The notes below the pieces were generated by a model that saw only the letters and a list, made by a program, of their open reading frames with translations, was not told the origin of the DNA and searched no databases. A program made the translations under genes and the position numbers. A DNA stretch of 64,000 nt. It comes from Polyangiaceae bacterium (GTDB lineage Bacteria; Myxococcota_A; Polyangia; Polyangiales; Polyangiaceae). Location of the stretch: positions 310,001 to 374,000 of the forward strand of contig JAHBVY010000004.1 of assembly GCA_019637265.1 (NCBI GenBank). The letters run 5' to 3'. Each line of letters opens with the position of its first letter. Positions within the stretch are counted from its first letter, which is position 1. Positions 39,403 through 48,298 of the stretch are shown here, in pieces.

Positions 39403-40887
39403 TCATTCCTTGAGGTGCCCTGCCAAACTCCCTGATCTTGAGCGCTCCGTAGAGGTCTCTGCGTCCGCGCCGTGCTCCGTGGCGTCCGCCGCGTGCTCAT
39501 CGAGCAGCTTGCGCAGCAAGTTGAGCGCCGCCCAGGCGGCGATGCGGCGCACGTCGGCGCGCCCGCCGCGAAACACCCGGTGCGCCGTGCGCACCACGGG
39601 AGCCCCTGTCTCCGCGTCCTCTCGCGCTGTCCGCTGTGCGTCGTCCGTCTCCTGGCCGCTCGCGTCCTCTGCGTCCTGTTGCGTTGCGCGCCCAGCATCG
39701 TTCGTCTTTGCATCACGCGTCAGGCGCTGCATGGCGCGATTCGTCAGTGCTACTGCGTAGTGTACCAGCCCCACCGGCTTCGCTTCGGTGCCGCCGCCTG
39801 GCCCCGCGACGCCCGTCACCGCGATGCTCACGTCGCCGTTTAGGTGCGTGAGCGCGCCGAGCGCCATCTCGCGCGCCACTTCTTCGCTCACCGCGCCGTG
39901 AGCCGCGAGCGTCTCCGCGCGCACGCCCAGCAGGCGCTGCTTGCTCTCGTTGGAGTAGGTGACGGCGCTCGCCGTGAAGTACGCCGAGGCGCCGGGCGCC
40001 TCCGTGATCAGCTGGCTGATGAGGCCGCCGGTGCAGGACTCCGCCGTCACCAGCTGGAGTCCCAGCGCGCCGAGCCGCTCGCCCACCACCTGAGGCAGCG
40101 CGGCGCTCCCCTCTCCGTACATCGCGCGGCCGAGCCGCCGCGTCACCTCGCGCGCCGCGGTCTCTGCCGCCTCTTCGGCCGCGCTGGCCGCGTCGCGGCG
40201 CGCCAGCACCTTCACCTCGATCTCCGGGAAATGCGCGCGGTAGCCGAGCGTCACCTGGTGCGCCTCCTCCACCCCGGCGAGGAGATCGTTCACCTGACTT
40301 TCAGGCAAGCCGAAGCTGCGCAGCCGCACCTGCGCCAGGTGCACGCCGGGGGTGAGCCCCCGCACGAACGGAGCCACGTGGTCGTGAAACATCCGCTTCA
40401 TCTCCCGGGGCACGCCGGGCATGAAGAAGGCGCGGGTCTGACCGATGGAGACGGCGAACCCCGGCGCGGTGCCGACTGGGTTCGGCAGCACCGTCGCGCC
40501 ACGCGGGAAGTCAGCCTGACTGAGGTTCGAGGCGGACACCTCGCGACCCCAGCGCGCGAACAGCTCGGTGAGGTGGGTGACCGTGGCCGCGTCGCGCTCG
40601 AGCGGCACCCCGAGCAGGGTCGCCACGGAGTGGCTCGTCAGGTCGTCGGTGGTTGGGCCGAGGCCCCCGGTGCACACGATCAGGTGGTGCCGCGCGGCCA
40701 GCCGCGCCAGGGCCTCGCAGATGTCGGTGGGGACGTCGGCGACGGTGTCGAGCGCGGTGACGCTGACGCCGAGCGCGGTGAGCTCGGTGGCGAGCCAGGT
40801 CTGGTTGGTGTTCTCGATCTCACCGCGGGTGAGCTCGGTGCCGATGCTGAGCACGGCGGCGCGCGTCTCGCTGTCGAATGTATCCAT
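39403..40887 (-). CDS. cinA: CinA family nicotinamide-nucleotide amidase / competence-damage protein
   Basis: 494 residues from ATG 40887 with the two CinA domains. The N-terminal MoCF-like domain has AVLSIGTELTRGEIENTNQ, IVCTGGLGPTTDDLT and PNPVGTAPGF. The C-terminal amidase domain has TAESCTGGLISQLIT (catalytic Ser), AVTYSNESKQRLLGV and AVTGVAGPGGGT. This domain recycles nicotinamide mononucleotide. Between NRAMQ and VVRTAHRVF lies an extra hydrophilic segment of about 44 residues (nt about 39598-39730), rich in Asp, Thr, Ala and Gln, absent from typical CinA. The frame continues open upstream of 40887 but only as a shadow of the neighbouring gene. Confidence 0.93.
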   Translation of the reverse strand: MDTFDSETRAAVLSIGTELTRGEIENTNQTWLATELTALGVSVTALDTVADVPTDICEALARLAARHHLIVCTGGLGPTTDDLTSHSVATLLGVPLERDAATVTHLTELFARWGREVSASNLSQADFPRGATVLPNPVGTAPGFAVSIGQTRAFFMPGVPREMKRMFHDHVAPFVRGLTPGVHLAQVRLRSFGLPESQVNDLLAGVEEAHQVTLGYRAHFPEIEVKVLARRDAASAAEEAAETAAREVTRRLGRAMYGEGSAALPQVVGERLGALGLQLVTAESCTGGLISQLITEAPGASAYFTASAVTYSNESKQRLLGVRAETLAAHGAVSEEVAREMALGALTHLNGDVSIAVTGVAGPGGGTEAKPVGLVHYAVALTNRAMQRLTRDAKTNDAGRATQQDAEDASGQETDDAQRTAREDAETGAPVVRTAHRVFRGGRADVRRIAAWAALNLLRKLLDEHAADATEHGADAETSTERSRSGSLAGHLKE

Positions 40888-40904
40888 AGGGAAATAGCTA
40901 GCTG

Positions 40905-41993
40905 CTAGGGCGCGTCGCTGCTGGGGGTTGGGGTGGCGGCCCCTCCGGGGGCGCTGGGTGCCTCGGGGCTCGGGAGCTGCGCGGCCAGGGTGTCCGCCAG
41001 CAGCACCAGCTGCGCGCAGTGGGCGCGCTCGTCGGCACCCAGGCGCCCTTCCAGGGTGAAGCTGCCGCGGCGCACCTCGCTGGTGACGCCGTAGTCGTCG
41101 TCGCCCGGGTCGACCACGCGCCGCGAGAGGCCCAGCTCGCGGAGCAGGCGATCGGCGGTGACCGAGGTCGGCGCGTAGCCCGTGGTGGGGACATGAGAGT
41201 GACTGACGAATAGCCAGCGCTCGCCGCGGAGCGCCGCCTGGGCGTAGCGCAGCACCGGGGTCAGGTAGCGCGCCTCCACCGAGCGCTCCGTGAGGTCGCT
41301 CGGTTGGTCGAGTCGCCAACCGGCGTGGAGCCCATCGAGCAGCGCCACCCCCGCGATGTCCTCGGAGAAGCGCTTCAAGATGACCGGGATGGCGCCCACC
41401 CCGGCGCTCCAGCCGCTGAGCATCAAGCGCTTGATGTGAGCCTTGGGTTGCCCCGTGTGGCGCTGGAGCGCGCGCTCGATCGAGCTTCGGAGGTCGCGGA
41501 ACGCCTCGGCGTCGTCGAAGGGCTTGCTGTAGTGGCCCGTCAAGGTGCCGAGGTCGACGCCGACCAAGGCGACGCGATCGGAGAGCGGTCGGAGCGCGCG
41601 CTTGGCGGCGCGCTTCGCGTGGAAATGCACCACCACGTGGAAGCCATGGCTCGCGTCGTGACCCCCCTGCTTCGGGATCCAAATTTCCCCCATGGAAAGC
41701 TCCCGCGGCGCGGCGAAGTGGTCCTCCCCGGGGGGAGTCACCGGGCCGCAGCGCTCGACGCGCTGATCGAGGCGCGGTCGCGGCGTGGTGGTGGTCGCGG
41801 TCTCGCTTGGCAGCGGGGCAGGGACCTCGAGCGCTGGGCTCGCGCTGGGAGTCGCCGCCAGCGCGCGGGGCGGCGCCGCGATGCCGCGGATGGCGAGCAG
41901 GGAGCCGAACGCCACGGCGCCCAGCGCGAGCAGCACCAGGGCGCGGCGGTAAGCCTCCCATTCGCTGAGCGCCGGCTCGGGCTCCTCACTCAC
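40905..41993 (-). CDS. Membrane-anchored alpha/beta-hydrolase-like protein
   Basis: 362 residues from a GTG start. One N-terminal transmembrane helix (ALVLLALGAVAFGSLLAI, about 19-36), a Pro/Thr linker, then an alpha/beta-hydrolase-like domain: a HGFHVVVHFHAKRA strand, a nucleophile elbow LSGWSAGVGAIPVI (GxSxG, about 196) and GVALLDGLHAGW, the usual strand after the elbow with a candidate acid; LFVSHSHVPTTGY may contain the catalytic His. Likely a periplasm-facing esterase or lipase; substrate unknown. It lies 17 bases upstream of cinA on the same strand, so co-transcription is plausible. The last residues are encoded over a partial C/G-tract word (40923-40933). Confidence 0.7.
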   Translation of the reverse strand: MSEEPEPALSEWEAYRRALVLLALGAVAFGSLLAIRGIAAPPRALAATPSASPALEVPAPLPSETATTTTPRPRLDQRVERCGPVTPPGEDHFAAPRELSMGEIWIPKQGGHDASHGFHVVVHFHAKRAAKRALRPLSDRVALVGVDLGTLTGHYSKPFDDAEAFRDLRSSIERALQRHTGQPKAHIKRLMLSGWSAGVGAIPVILKRFSEDIAGVALLDGLHAGWRLDQPSDLTERSVEARYLTPVLRYAQAALRGERWLFVSHSHVPTTGYAPTSVTADRLLRELGLSRRVVDPGDDDYGVTSEVRRGSFTLEGRLGADERAHCAQLVLLADTLAAQLPSPEAPSAPGGAATPTPSSDAP

Positions 41994-42078
41994 TCGCGTC
42001 GTGTATCGCGCAGCGCGAGCCGCGGCAAACAGCGCCCGCTGTCAGCGGGGTGGTGCCCAGCGCCAAGCCGCGGCGAAC

Positions 42079-42121
42079 AGCGACTCTCGTCCAACGCAGC
42101 GAATAGCGACTCTCGTCCAAC
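42079..42121 (+). repeat. Direct repeat AGCGACTCTCGTCCAAC, two copies
   Basis: Exact 17-base copies at 42079-42095 and 42105-42121, preceded by two looser GCCGCGGC(A/G)AACAGCG words (from about 42020). The second copy runs into a C/G-tract word. The stretch is non-coding, upstream of the UbiB-family gene. Confidence 0.75.
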
Positions 42122-42289
42122 CCCCTCGAAAAAAGATCCTGCTATCTGCGATCTCGCGTCGAACCTCGCGCGGAACCCTGCGCCCCTGCGGCGCTTCGGG
42201 TGCTCCTTCTCCGCCTGGGGCTCGCGATCTGGCGGGGAGAATCCTCAAGGGAACACAGGTGGGTTCGGTTTCGAGCTACGCTCCGCGCC

Positions 42290-43624
42290 GTGTGGCGTTC
42301 GCTCCGCGTGATCTGGCTGTTCCTGGTGTTGGGCAGCTCGTACGGCGTGCAGTGGGCGCTCTCGCGGGTGCTCGGCGAGCGGGTGGAGGCGCGATGGGAG
42401 CGGGTCCACGAGCGGAACGCCGCGCGGCTCGCGCGCGCCTTCACGCGGCTGCGCGGCATCTTCATCAAGCTGGGTCAGGTGCTGAGCGTGCTCGGCGGCT
42501 TCTTGCCGCGCGCTTACGGGCGGGAGCTGGAGCAGCTGCAAGACGAGGTGCCGGCGCGCCCCTTCAGCGAGATGAAGGCGCGCCTTCAGGACGAGTTTGG
42601 CCCGGGTGCGCTGAGCCGCTTCGAGTCGTTCTCGGAGCAGCCGCTGGCGGCGGCCTCCTTGGCGCAGGTGCACGAGGCGACGACGAAGGACGGGCGCCGC
42701 GTCGCCGTGAAGCTGCTCTACCCTGGGATCCGCGGGTTGATCCGCCGTGATCTCGCGACGATTCGCTTCTTGCTCCCGGTGATCCGGCGCCTGGTGCTGG
42801 TGTCACGCATCGACCGCGTGCTCGATCAGCTCGAGGCGATGCTAGGCAGAGAAACGGACTACGACAACGAGCGCAAGAACATCGAGCGCATGCGCGCGGT
42901 GTTCGCCGACATGCCCAAGGTGGTGATCCCAGAGGTGATAGGTGAGCTCTCGGGGAAGAGCGTGCTCACCATGAGCTTCGAGACGGGGAGCAAGATCACC
43001 GATCGTCAGGGGCACGAAGCGCTCGACCTCACCGCGAATGAGATCGCGAGCCTGCTCGTCGAGTGTTACTTCCGCATGCTGTTCAGCGCGCGGATTTTCC
43101 ACGCGGATCCGCACCCCGGGAACTTCTTGGTGCGGCGAGACGGCGGCGAGCTGCGCCTCGTGATCTTGGACCACGGCGCGGTGGAGGAGGTCACCAGCGC
43201 GCTCGCGAGCGGCATGCAGCAGGTGGTGCTCGGCGCCCTCACGCGGAGCGACGATCAAATCCTCCTGGGGCTCGAGACGATGGGTTTCGTGGCGCCGGGG
43301 GGCGACCGTGAGCTGCTCGGCAGCGTGGGGAAGGAGTACCTGGGGGTGCTGTCGAAGATGCGCATCAAGGATTTCTCCAAGCTCGACCAAGCGGCCGTGG
43401 TGAAGCTGGCCGGCTTCGATCAGATCCGTGGGAGGCTGCGCGAGCTGATGCGCCACATCGAGTACCCGGAGGGCTATTTCTACGTGGAGCGCACCCTGGT
43501 GCTGCTGTTCGGCCTCGTGGGCCAGCTGGCGCCGCGGGAGGGGTTGCCGGGGTTGGTGGCGCCGTTCGCGAATCAGGCGTTCCTCGCGCTGTCGACCCCC
43601 TTGGCGCCGCCGCCTGCGCGATGA
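42290..43624 (+). CDS. ABC1/UbiB-family atypical kinase
   Basis: About 444 residues. The N-terminus has a hydrophobic helix (VIWLFLVLGSSYGVQWAL). The UbiB/ADCK landmarks follow: RGIFIKLGQVLSVLGGFLP (KxGQ motif), AAASLAQVHEA, the ATP-binding Lys in VAVKLLYPGI, ETDYDNERKNIERMR, HADPHPGNFLV and ILDHGAVEEV (the metal-binding DFG equivalent). Family members support ubiquinone synthesis or lipid homeostasis. The frame is open to GTG 42200, but the codons between show AT-rich third positions, so GTG 42290 was preferred; there is no clear ribosome binding site at either. The last codons overlap the next gene by ATGA. Confidence 0.9.
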   Translation: MWRSLRVIWLFLVLGSSYGVQWALSRVLGERVEARWERVHERNAARLARAFTRLRGIFIKLGQVLSVLGGFLPRAYGRELEQLQDEVPARPFSEMKARLQDEFGPGALSRFESFSEQPLAAASLAQVHEATTKDGRRVAVKLLYPGIRGLIRRDLATIRFLLPVIRRLVLVSRIDRVLDQLEAMLGRETDYDNERKNIERMRAVFADMPKVVIPEVIGELSGKSVLTMSFETGSKITDRQGHEALDLTANEIASLLVECYFRMLFSARIFHADPHPGNFLVRRDGGELRLVILDHGAVEEVTSALASGMQQVVLGALTRSDDQILLGLETMGFVAPGGDRELLGSVGKEYLGVLSKMRIKDFSKLDQAAVVKLAGFDQIRGRLRELMRHIEYPEGYFYVERTLVLLFGLVGQLAPREGLPGLVAPFANQAFLALSTPLAPPPAR

Positions 43625-45177
43625 GGCCCACCAGGACTGTTTCTTCGATGAAACATCGTGCCGCGGCGCTCGCGCTGCTGGCGCTTGGCTGCGCCGACGC
43701 GCGGCTCCCCGAAGGAGGTGGTGAGTGTCGCTACCGGGTTCGGTTCAGCGAATCGCAGCGCGCCGAGGTGGAGCTCCACTGTGAGGGGCCTCGGCTCACC
43801 GGCGTGACCGTGAACTTGCCAGCCGCGACGCAGCACACGCGGGTTTGGCAGGGCGCCTCTGAGCTCAGCGCCGGGAGCGACGACACCTTCACCCTGGCGC
43901 GCCCGGGGCGCTCCATCAGCCTGCGCTACCAAGTGGAGCTGGGTGCGCTGGCGGCGCGCTACGACGACTTCGACGTGGCGAAGAGCCAGGGCGGCGCGCT
44001 GATTTCGCCGGCGTACAACTGGCTCCTCACCCCAGCGCCGCTGCCGGCGGGGCTGCCGGTGTCGGTGGAGGTGCAGGTGTCGGAGGGCGCCGAGTTCGCG
44101 ACCGGGCTCGCGCCCGCGCCCGTGGGTGGGCGCCAGGGCTATGAGCTGTTGGCCCAGGAGCTGCCGGTCGCCAGCTACTCGGCGTTCGGGCGCCTGAGCC
44201 GCCGCACGCTGACGCTGCCGGGGCGGGGCTCGGGCGGGGCGCGGCTCGAGGTGGTGTCGTTGCCGGAGGCTCCCAAGCGCGCGCCGAGTGCGTCGAAGCA
44301 CCACGGTGCACGGAAAGACAGGAAACCAGATGAAGACGAGACGACCGCGGTAGCCAGTGATACAGACTATATAGACGCTTCACCAGACGAATCACGACGC
44401 GCCGCGCGTGACGCGTGGGTGGACGGCGCGGCGCGGGCGGTGGCGAGCTTCTGGGAGGGGTTCCCGGTGCCGCGCGCGACCTTGTTCGTGGTGCCGGTGG
44501 CGGCGCGGCGCCGCGCGCTGTTCGGGAAGGTGCTGCCGGCGAGCGGGCCCGGCGTGGTGCTCTTGATCGGTGCAGACAGTGAAGCAGACGATTTAGCGAA
44601 CGACTGGATCTTGGTGCACGAGCTGTTTCACCTGGGGGTGCCCTCCTTCAGCGGTGAGGGCAAATGGCTGGATGAGGGGCTCGCCACCTACTTCGAGCCG
44701 CTGATCCGCGCTCGCTCGCTGGGTTTTTCGGAGCACGCGGCGTGGGGTGAGCTGGCCCAGGGCTTCGAGCGGGGCACCCAGGCGCTCGCCACCACGGGGC
44801 TCGAGCGCACCGCGGACTATGGCGCCGTGTACTGGGGCGGCGCGCTGGTGTGTCTCCTCGCGGATATGGAGATCCGGCGCACGAGCCAGGGTCGCCTGGG
44901 GCTCGAAGATGGGCTCCGCGAGGTGCTGCGCCAGGGCGGCCACGCGCGCGAGGTGTGGCGAGTGCGCGACGTGGCGCGGGTGGTGGACGCGGCCACGCGG
45001 TCGCGCGCGCTCAGCCAGCTCGCGGCGCGCTACGGTGCGGGCTCCGCCCCAGTCGATCTCGACGAGATCCTCGGTTTGCTCGGGGTTCGGCGCGGCGCCG
45101 AGGGGATCACCCTGGAGCCCACTGGGGAAGCCGCTTGGCTGCGCCGCGTGATCACCTACGGCTCTTCCGCCCGCTGA
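43621..45177 (+). CDS. M61-like metallopeptidase lipoprotein
   Basis: 518 residues; ATG 43621 overlaps the UbiB-family stop (ATGA), and a second ATG at 43648 is an alternative. The signal MKHRAAALALLALGC has a lipobox. After a beta-rich N-terminal domain comes a gluzincin peptidase region: VHELFHLGVPSFSG (HExxH, about 333) and KWLDEGLATYFE supplying the third ligand. This arrangement resembles M61 glycyl aminopeptidases and M1-like enzymes. The linker at nt 44300-44395 is acidic, AT-richer and repetitive (AGAC/CAGA words), unlike its surroundings. Probably hydrolyses extracellular peptides; substrate unknown. Confidence 0.8.
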   Translation: MRPTRTVSSMKHRAAALALLALGCADARLPEGGGECRYRVRFSESQRAEVELHCEGPRLTGVTVNLPAATQHTRVWQGASELSAGSDDTFTLARPGRSISLRYQVELGALAARYDDFDVAKSQGGALISPAYNWLLTPAPLPAGLPVSVEVQVSEGAEFATGLAPAPVGGRQGYELLAQELPVASYSAFGRLSRRTLTLPGRGSGGARLEVVSLPEAPKRAPSASKHHGARKDRKPDEDETTAVASDTDYIDASPDESRRAARDAWVDGAARAVASFWEGFPVPRATLFVVPVAARRRALFGKVLPASGPGVVLLIGADSEADDLANDWILVHELFHLGVPSFSGEGKWLDEGLATYFEPLIRARSLGFSEHAAWGELAQGFERGTQALATTGLERTADYGAVYWGGALVCLLADMEIRRTSQGRLGLEDGLREVLRQGGHAREVWRVRDVARVVDAATRSRALSQLAARYGAGSAPVDLDEILGLLGVRRGAEGITLEPTGEAAWLRRVITYGSSAR

Positions 45178-45199
45178 AGTAGAGCGCTAGAGCCAGGTC

Positions 45200-45700
45200 A
45201 TGCACCGCGTCGCCTTGATCTCCACCGGGGGCACCATCGAGAAGACCTACGACGAGCTGCGGGGGGTGCTCGAGAACCGCGTGAGCGTGCTGGACGTGAT
45301 GCTCGGCTCGCTGGAGCTGCGCGGCGTGCACATCACGCGGGTGGCCCTGATGAACAAGGACAGCCTGGAGATGACGCCCGAAGATCACCAGCTGATCGCG
45401 GAGCGGGTGCGGGCGCTGTACGACTCCCAAGACGCCATCGTGATCGTCCATGGGACGGACCGCTTGGCGGAGACGGGCGAGGTGATCGCCGCCGTCCCGC
45501 CGCCGATCCCGGTGATCTTGACCGGCGCCATGCGCCCCTATGAGCTGCGGAGCACCGACGCGCTCCAAAACCTGACGGAGGCCCTGCTCGCCGCGCAGCT
45601 GGTGGCGCCGGGGGTCTACTTGGCGATGCACAACCAGGTGCTGGCGTTCCCCGGTGTGGTGAAGGACCGCGCGCAGGGCACCTTCGTCAAGCGGGCGTAA
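45200..45700 (+). CDS. Single-domain asparaginase-family protein
   Basis: 166 residues equivalent to the N-terminal domain of type I/II L-asparaginases: ALISTGGTIEKTYDE with the first catalytic Thr in GGTIE, and VIVHGTDRLAETGEV with the second Thr-Asp pair; PVILTGAMRPYELRSTDALQN follows. Full asparaginases have about 330 residues with a second domain completing the active site; that domain is missing and no remnant is seen downstream. Short asparaginase-domain proteins of this size are a recognised bacterial group, so this may be complete. Starts 22 bases after the M61-like gene and probably shares its transcript. Confidence 0.85.
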   Translation: MHRVALISTGGTIEKTYDELRGVLENRVSVLDVMLGSLELRGVHITRVALMNKDSLEMTPEDHQLIAERVRALYDSQDAIVIVHGTDRLAETGEVIAAVPPPIPVILTGAMRPYELRSTDALQNLTEALLAAQLVAPGVYLAMHNQVLAFPGVVKDRAQGTFVKRA

Positions 45701-45837
45701 CGGTTCGCACGGCTGACGATGCCCTGACTGACGGGGCGTCCTCGGCGCCCTTCGTCTCCGCGCGATCGCCGTGAAGCGCAGTTCTTGAAGGCACGGTGCC
45801 GCCGCGTCGTAGTCGGCGCCGCGGCGCGCCAGTCAGC

Positions 45838-47247
45838 TCACCGCACCACCGTCTCGCAGCCGAGGCCCAACGTGGTGCTGGCTGCCACCGTCGTCGTCAG
45901 CGCCTGGCAGCTCACGGGGCACAGCTCGATGCCCGTGGGGGCGCCACCCTCGGTGCGATAGAACCAGCCCGGCTCCCCAGCGCAGCTCGCGGCGCTCGCC
46001 ACCTGAGGCAGCCGGCTGCTCACGCCCGCCAGCGTGAGGTGGAGGTTCACGAGCTGAGGGTCCACCGCGGGCTCGGGCAGGGCGAACTCGCAGCCGAGCG
46101 CCGCGCGATGCACCCGCCGGAGCTGGGTCGCCATCGCTTCGAGGGGATCCGTGGCCTCGGGCATCAGGAACACACCAGCGGGCGGGGAGCTCCCAGCGGC
46201 AGCGATCTGCTCCAGGGTGCTCGAGGTCTGGGTCACCCCGATGATGAAGGTGGAGACGGGTGGGCTCCCCGTCAGCCCAGCTGATGCGATCGCCGCGACC
46301 CCCTCGGCGCTGATGGGGAGGCAGTCCGCTGGGTCGCTGTCGGTTGCGATCACCACCGCCAGCTGGCGCCCGGGGTTGGTCGCGCCGAAGCTCTGGAGCG
46401 CCTCGATGCCCTTCGCGAGCGCCACCGAGGTGGAGGTGTTGCCCGTCAGGTGAGTGCTGCCCATCACGAGGTCGATGTTGGGGGCCGTCACCGCGGCCGG
46501 CGCGATCGCGAGCTGGATGTTGTAGCGCTCGGGCTCGCAGAACGAGTGCGGCGTGGGCAGGGTGGAGGCGCGGCACACGCGCGAGCTGTCGTGGAGCTCA
46601 CAAGGTCCGTAGGCGCCGCAGTCGGGGTCGGTGGTGCAGGCGACGGGCACCGTGGCGCCCGGGTTGGGGAATGAGCGGTAGCCCAGGTAGAGTTGGTCAG
46701 CCTCTGGTCCTTCCAGGAAGCGCCTCAGGCCCATTCGTACGGCTGACCAACGCGACTGGCCGAACCCCCCGAACTCGGCCATCGACGCGGAGCGATCGAC
46801 GAGCAGCACCATCGTGAGCGGGCGCTGCACCGCGGGCTGCTCGTCTTCGACACAAGGGACGCCACCCGTGCCACCCGTGGCGCCCGAGCTCCCACCGGCG
46901 CCGCCCGTGGCACCCGAGCCCCCGGCTCCGACGCCTCCTGCCGCCCCCACGCCCCCCGACGCGCCCACACCCCCACCGGCGCCGCCGGTCGCACCCCCGC
47001 CCCCCGCGCCCCCGCTCGCGCCCAGTCCCCCGCTCGCGCCCAGTCCTCCAGTGGCGCCCTGACCACCGACGCCGCCAGCGCCTGCGCCGCTCGTCCCGCC
47101 GCTCCCCCCTCGGGCGCCGCTGCCGCCACCCGAGCCATCCGATCCGCAACCCCACGCCGGAGCCAGTGCCAGGCACACAGCGAGCGCCCGCGTCGTGGCT
47201 CCGAGCGCCGCTCGTGTGGCGCCGCCCGAGTGAGCCTTCGACTCCAT
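45838..47247 (-). CDS. von Willebrand factor A domain lipoprotein with Gly-rich linker
   Basis: 469 residues from ATG 47247. A signal with lipobox APAWGC (about residue 34) is followed by a long Gly/Ala/Thr/Ser linker (nt about 46860-47135). The VWA domain follows: MVLLVDRSASMAEFGG supplies the MIDAS DxSxS, NTSTSVALAKGIEAL the Thr, and VVIATDSDPADC the late Asp. About ten Cys are scattered (CTTDPDC, CELHDSSRVC). Such lipoproteins are frequent in Polyangia; they probably mediate adhesion or protein interaction at the surface. The frame is open to 47364, but that part lacks signal features. It converges with the asparaginase-like gene. Confidence 0.88.
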   Translation of the reverse strand: MESKAHSGGATRAALGATTRALAVCLALAPAWGCGSDGSGGGSGARGGSGGTSGAGAGGVGGQGATGGLGASGGLGASGGAGGGGATGGAGGGVGASGGVGAAGGVGAGGSGATGGAGGSSGATGGTGGVPCVEDEQPAVQRPLTMVLLVDRSASMAEFGGFGQSRWSAVRMGLRRFLEGPEADQLYLGYRSFPNPGATVPVACTTDPDCGAYGPCELHDSSRVCRASTLPTPHSFCEPERYNIQLAIAPAAVTAPNIDLVMGSTHLTGNTSTSVALAKGIEALQSFGATNPGRQLAVVIATDSDPADCLPISAEGVAAIASAGLTGSPPVSTFIIGVTQTSSTLEQIAAAGSSPPAGVFLMPEATDPLEAMATQLRRVHRAALGCEFALPEPAVDPQLVNLHLTLAGVSSRLPQVASAASCAGEPGWFYRTEGGAPTGIELCPVSCQALTTTVAASTTLGLGCETVVR

Positions 47248-47368
47248 ACGTTGCTCGGGGCTCGTCACTCGTGGCGCCGCCCGCCGAGGATCGCGCCGCT
47301 CCGAGGTGGCGCCTTCGAGCGTGGATCGTGGGGCAGGGCGTGGCGACGGGTCGAGCGGAGTCATCCCG

Positions 47369-48298
47369 CTACTTTAACCCAAAGCGCTCCCGGTGATCGG
47401 CGACGTATGCCACGTAAAACTCGGAGGGCTGATTGGGTGGCAGCTCGCCCGCCTCACACGCGGCCTCCAGCGCGCGCTTCAGGTCGCCGAGCAGTCGCGA
47501 CGGGGGCAGCTTGAAGTGCTCCATCAGCGCGTTGCCCACCCCCTTGGGCAGCGGCGGCACTCGAGCGTCCAGCTCCGCGAGCTCCTCGATGCGCGTCGCC
47601 AGCTGGTGGATCTTGGCGATGCCGCGCTTCTTCTTCAGCGCCCGCTTGGTGGTGATGTCGGCGCGCGACAGGCACAACAGGTCGTCCAGGTGCTCACCAA
47701 TTTCCTTATGGAAACGGCGCACCGCGCTGTCGGTCCAGTGGCTGTCGTACTGACCCGCGCGCAGGTGGTTCAGCACCAAGAAGCGGATCGACTCACGCAG
47801 CGACTCTTCACGGTTGAACAGGCGCTGGCGCCGCTCGAGCTTGTCGAACATGCGCGCGCCCACCACCTCATGACCGAAGAAGTGCACCTCCCCGTTCTCA
47901 CCGAAGCTGCGCGTGCGCACCTTGCCGATGTCGTGAAACAGCGCGGCCCAGCGCACGTTCAGGCGCGGCACCGCCTGGATCACCACCTGCTTCGTGTGTT
48001 TCCACACGTCTTTGTGGCGCCACTCGCCGTCGCCGAAGCCCACCATCGCCTGCACCTCGGGCATCAGGCGGTCGAGCACCCCGCTCGTCAGTAAGGCGTC
48101 CAACCCTTGATCGGCGTGCTTGCCGACGATGGCCCGGTCCAGCAGCGGCCGCAGATCATCCGGGCTGAGCGCCGCGAGGTCTTCCTCCGTGATGGCCGTG
48201 ACCGGCAGCGACGTCTCCCCGCGCTCCGCCAGCTCCGCCGCGCGGGTCAGCGCGTGGATGACCCGGCTCGGGTCGCTCTGGTCAGGGGCTAGGGACAT
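47369..48298 (-). CDS. HD-domain phosphohydrolase, related to the C-terminal half of CCA-adding enzymes
   Basis: 309 residues. The HD signature is complete: EWRHKDVWKHTKQV, RWAALFHDIGKVRT and a downstream HHL-type region (LVLNHLRAGQYD ... LLCLSRADITTK). The flanking helices (DRLMPEVQAMVGF, GNALMEHFKLPPSRLLGDLK) resemble the class II CCA-adding/tRNA nucleotidyltransferase C-terminus, but the nucleotidyltransferase head is absent. It may be a 2',3'-cyclic phosphodiesterase or nucleotidase; unproven. The start codon has no ribosome binding site: a C/G-tract word (48305-48323) ends only six bases before it. Confidence 0.8.
   Translation of the reverse strand: MSLAPDQSDPSRVIHALTRAAELAERGETSLPVTAITEEDLAALSPDDLRPLLDRAIVGKHADQGLDALLTSGVLDRLMPEVQAMVGFGDGEWRHKDVWKHTKQVVIQAVPRLNVRWAALFHDIGKVRTRSFGENGEVHFFGHEVVGARMFDKLERRQRLFNREESLRESIRFLVLNHLRAGQYDSHWTDSAVRRFHKEIGEHLDDLLCLSRADITTKRALKKKRGIAKIHQLATRIEELAELDARVPPLPKGVGNALMEHFKLPPSRLLGDLKRALEAACEAGELPPNQPSEFYVAYVADHRERFGLK

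Noticed and set aside
40888..41961. Upstream part of the frame open from 41961 into cinA
   Set aside because: Low-complexity Arg/Gly/Pro text in antiphase to the hydrolase-like gene at 40905-41993; CinA itself begins at 40887.
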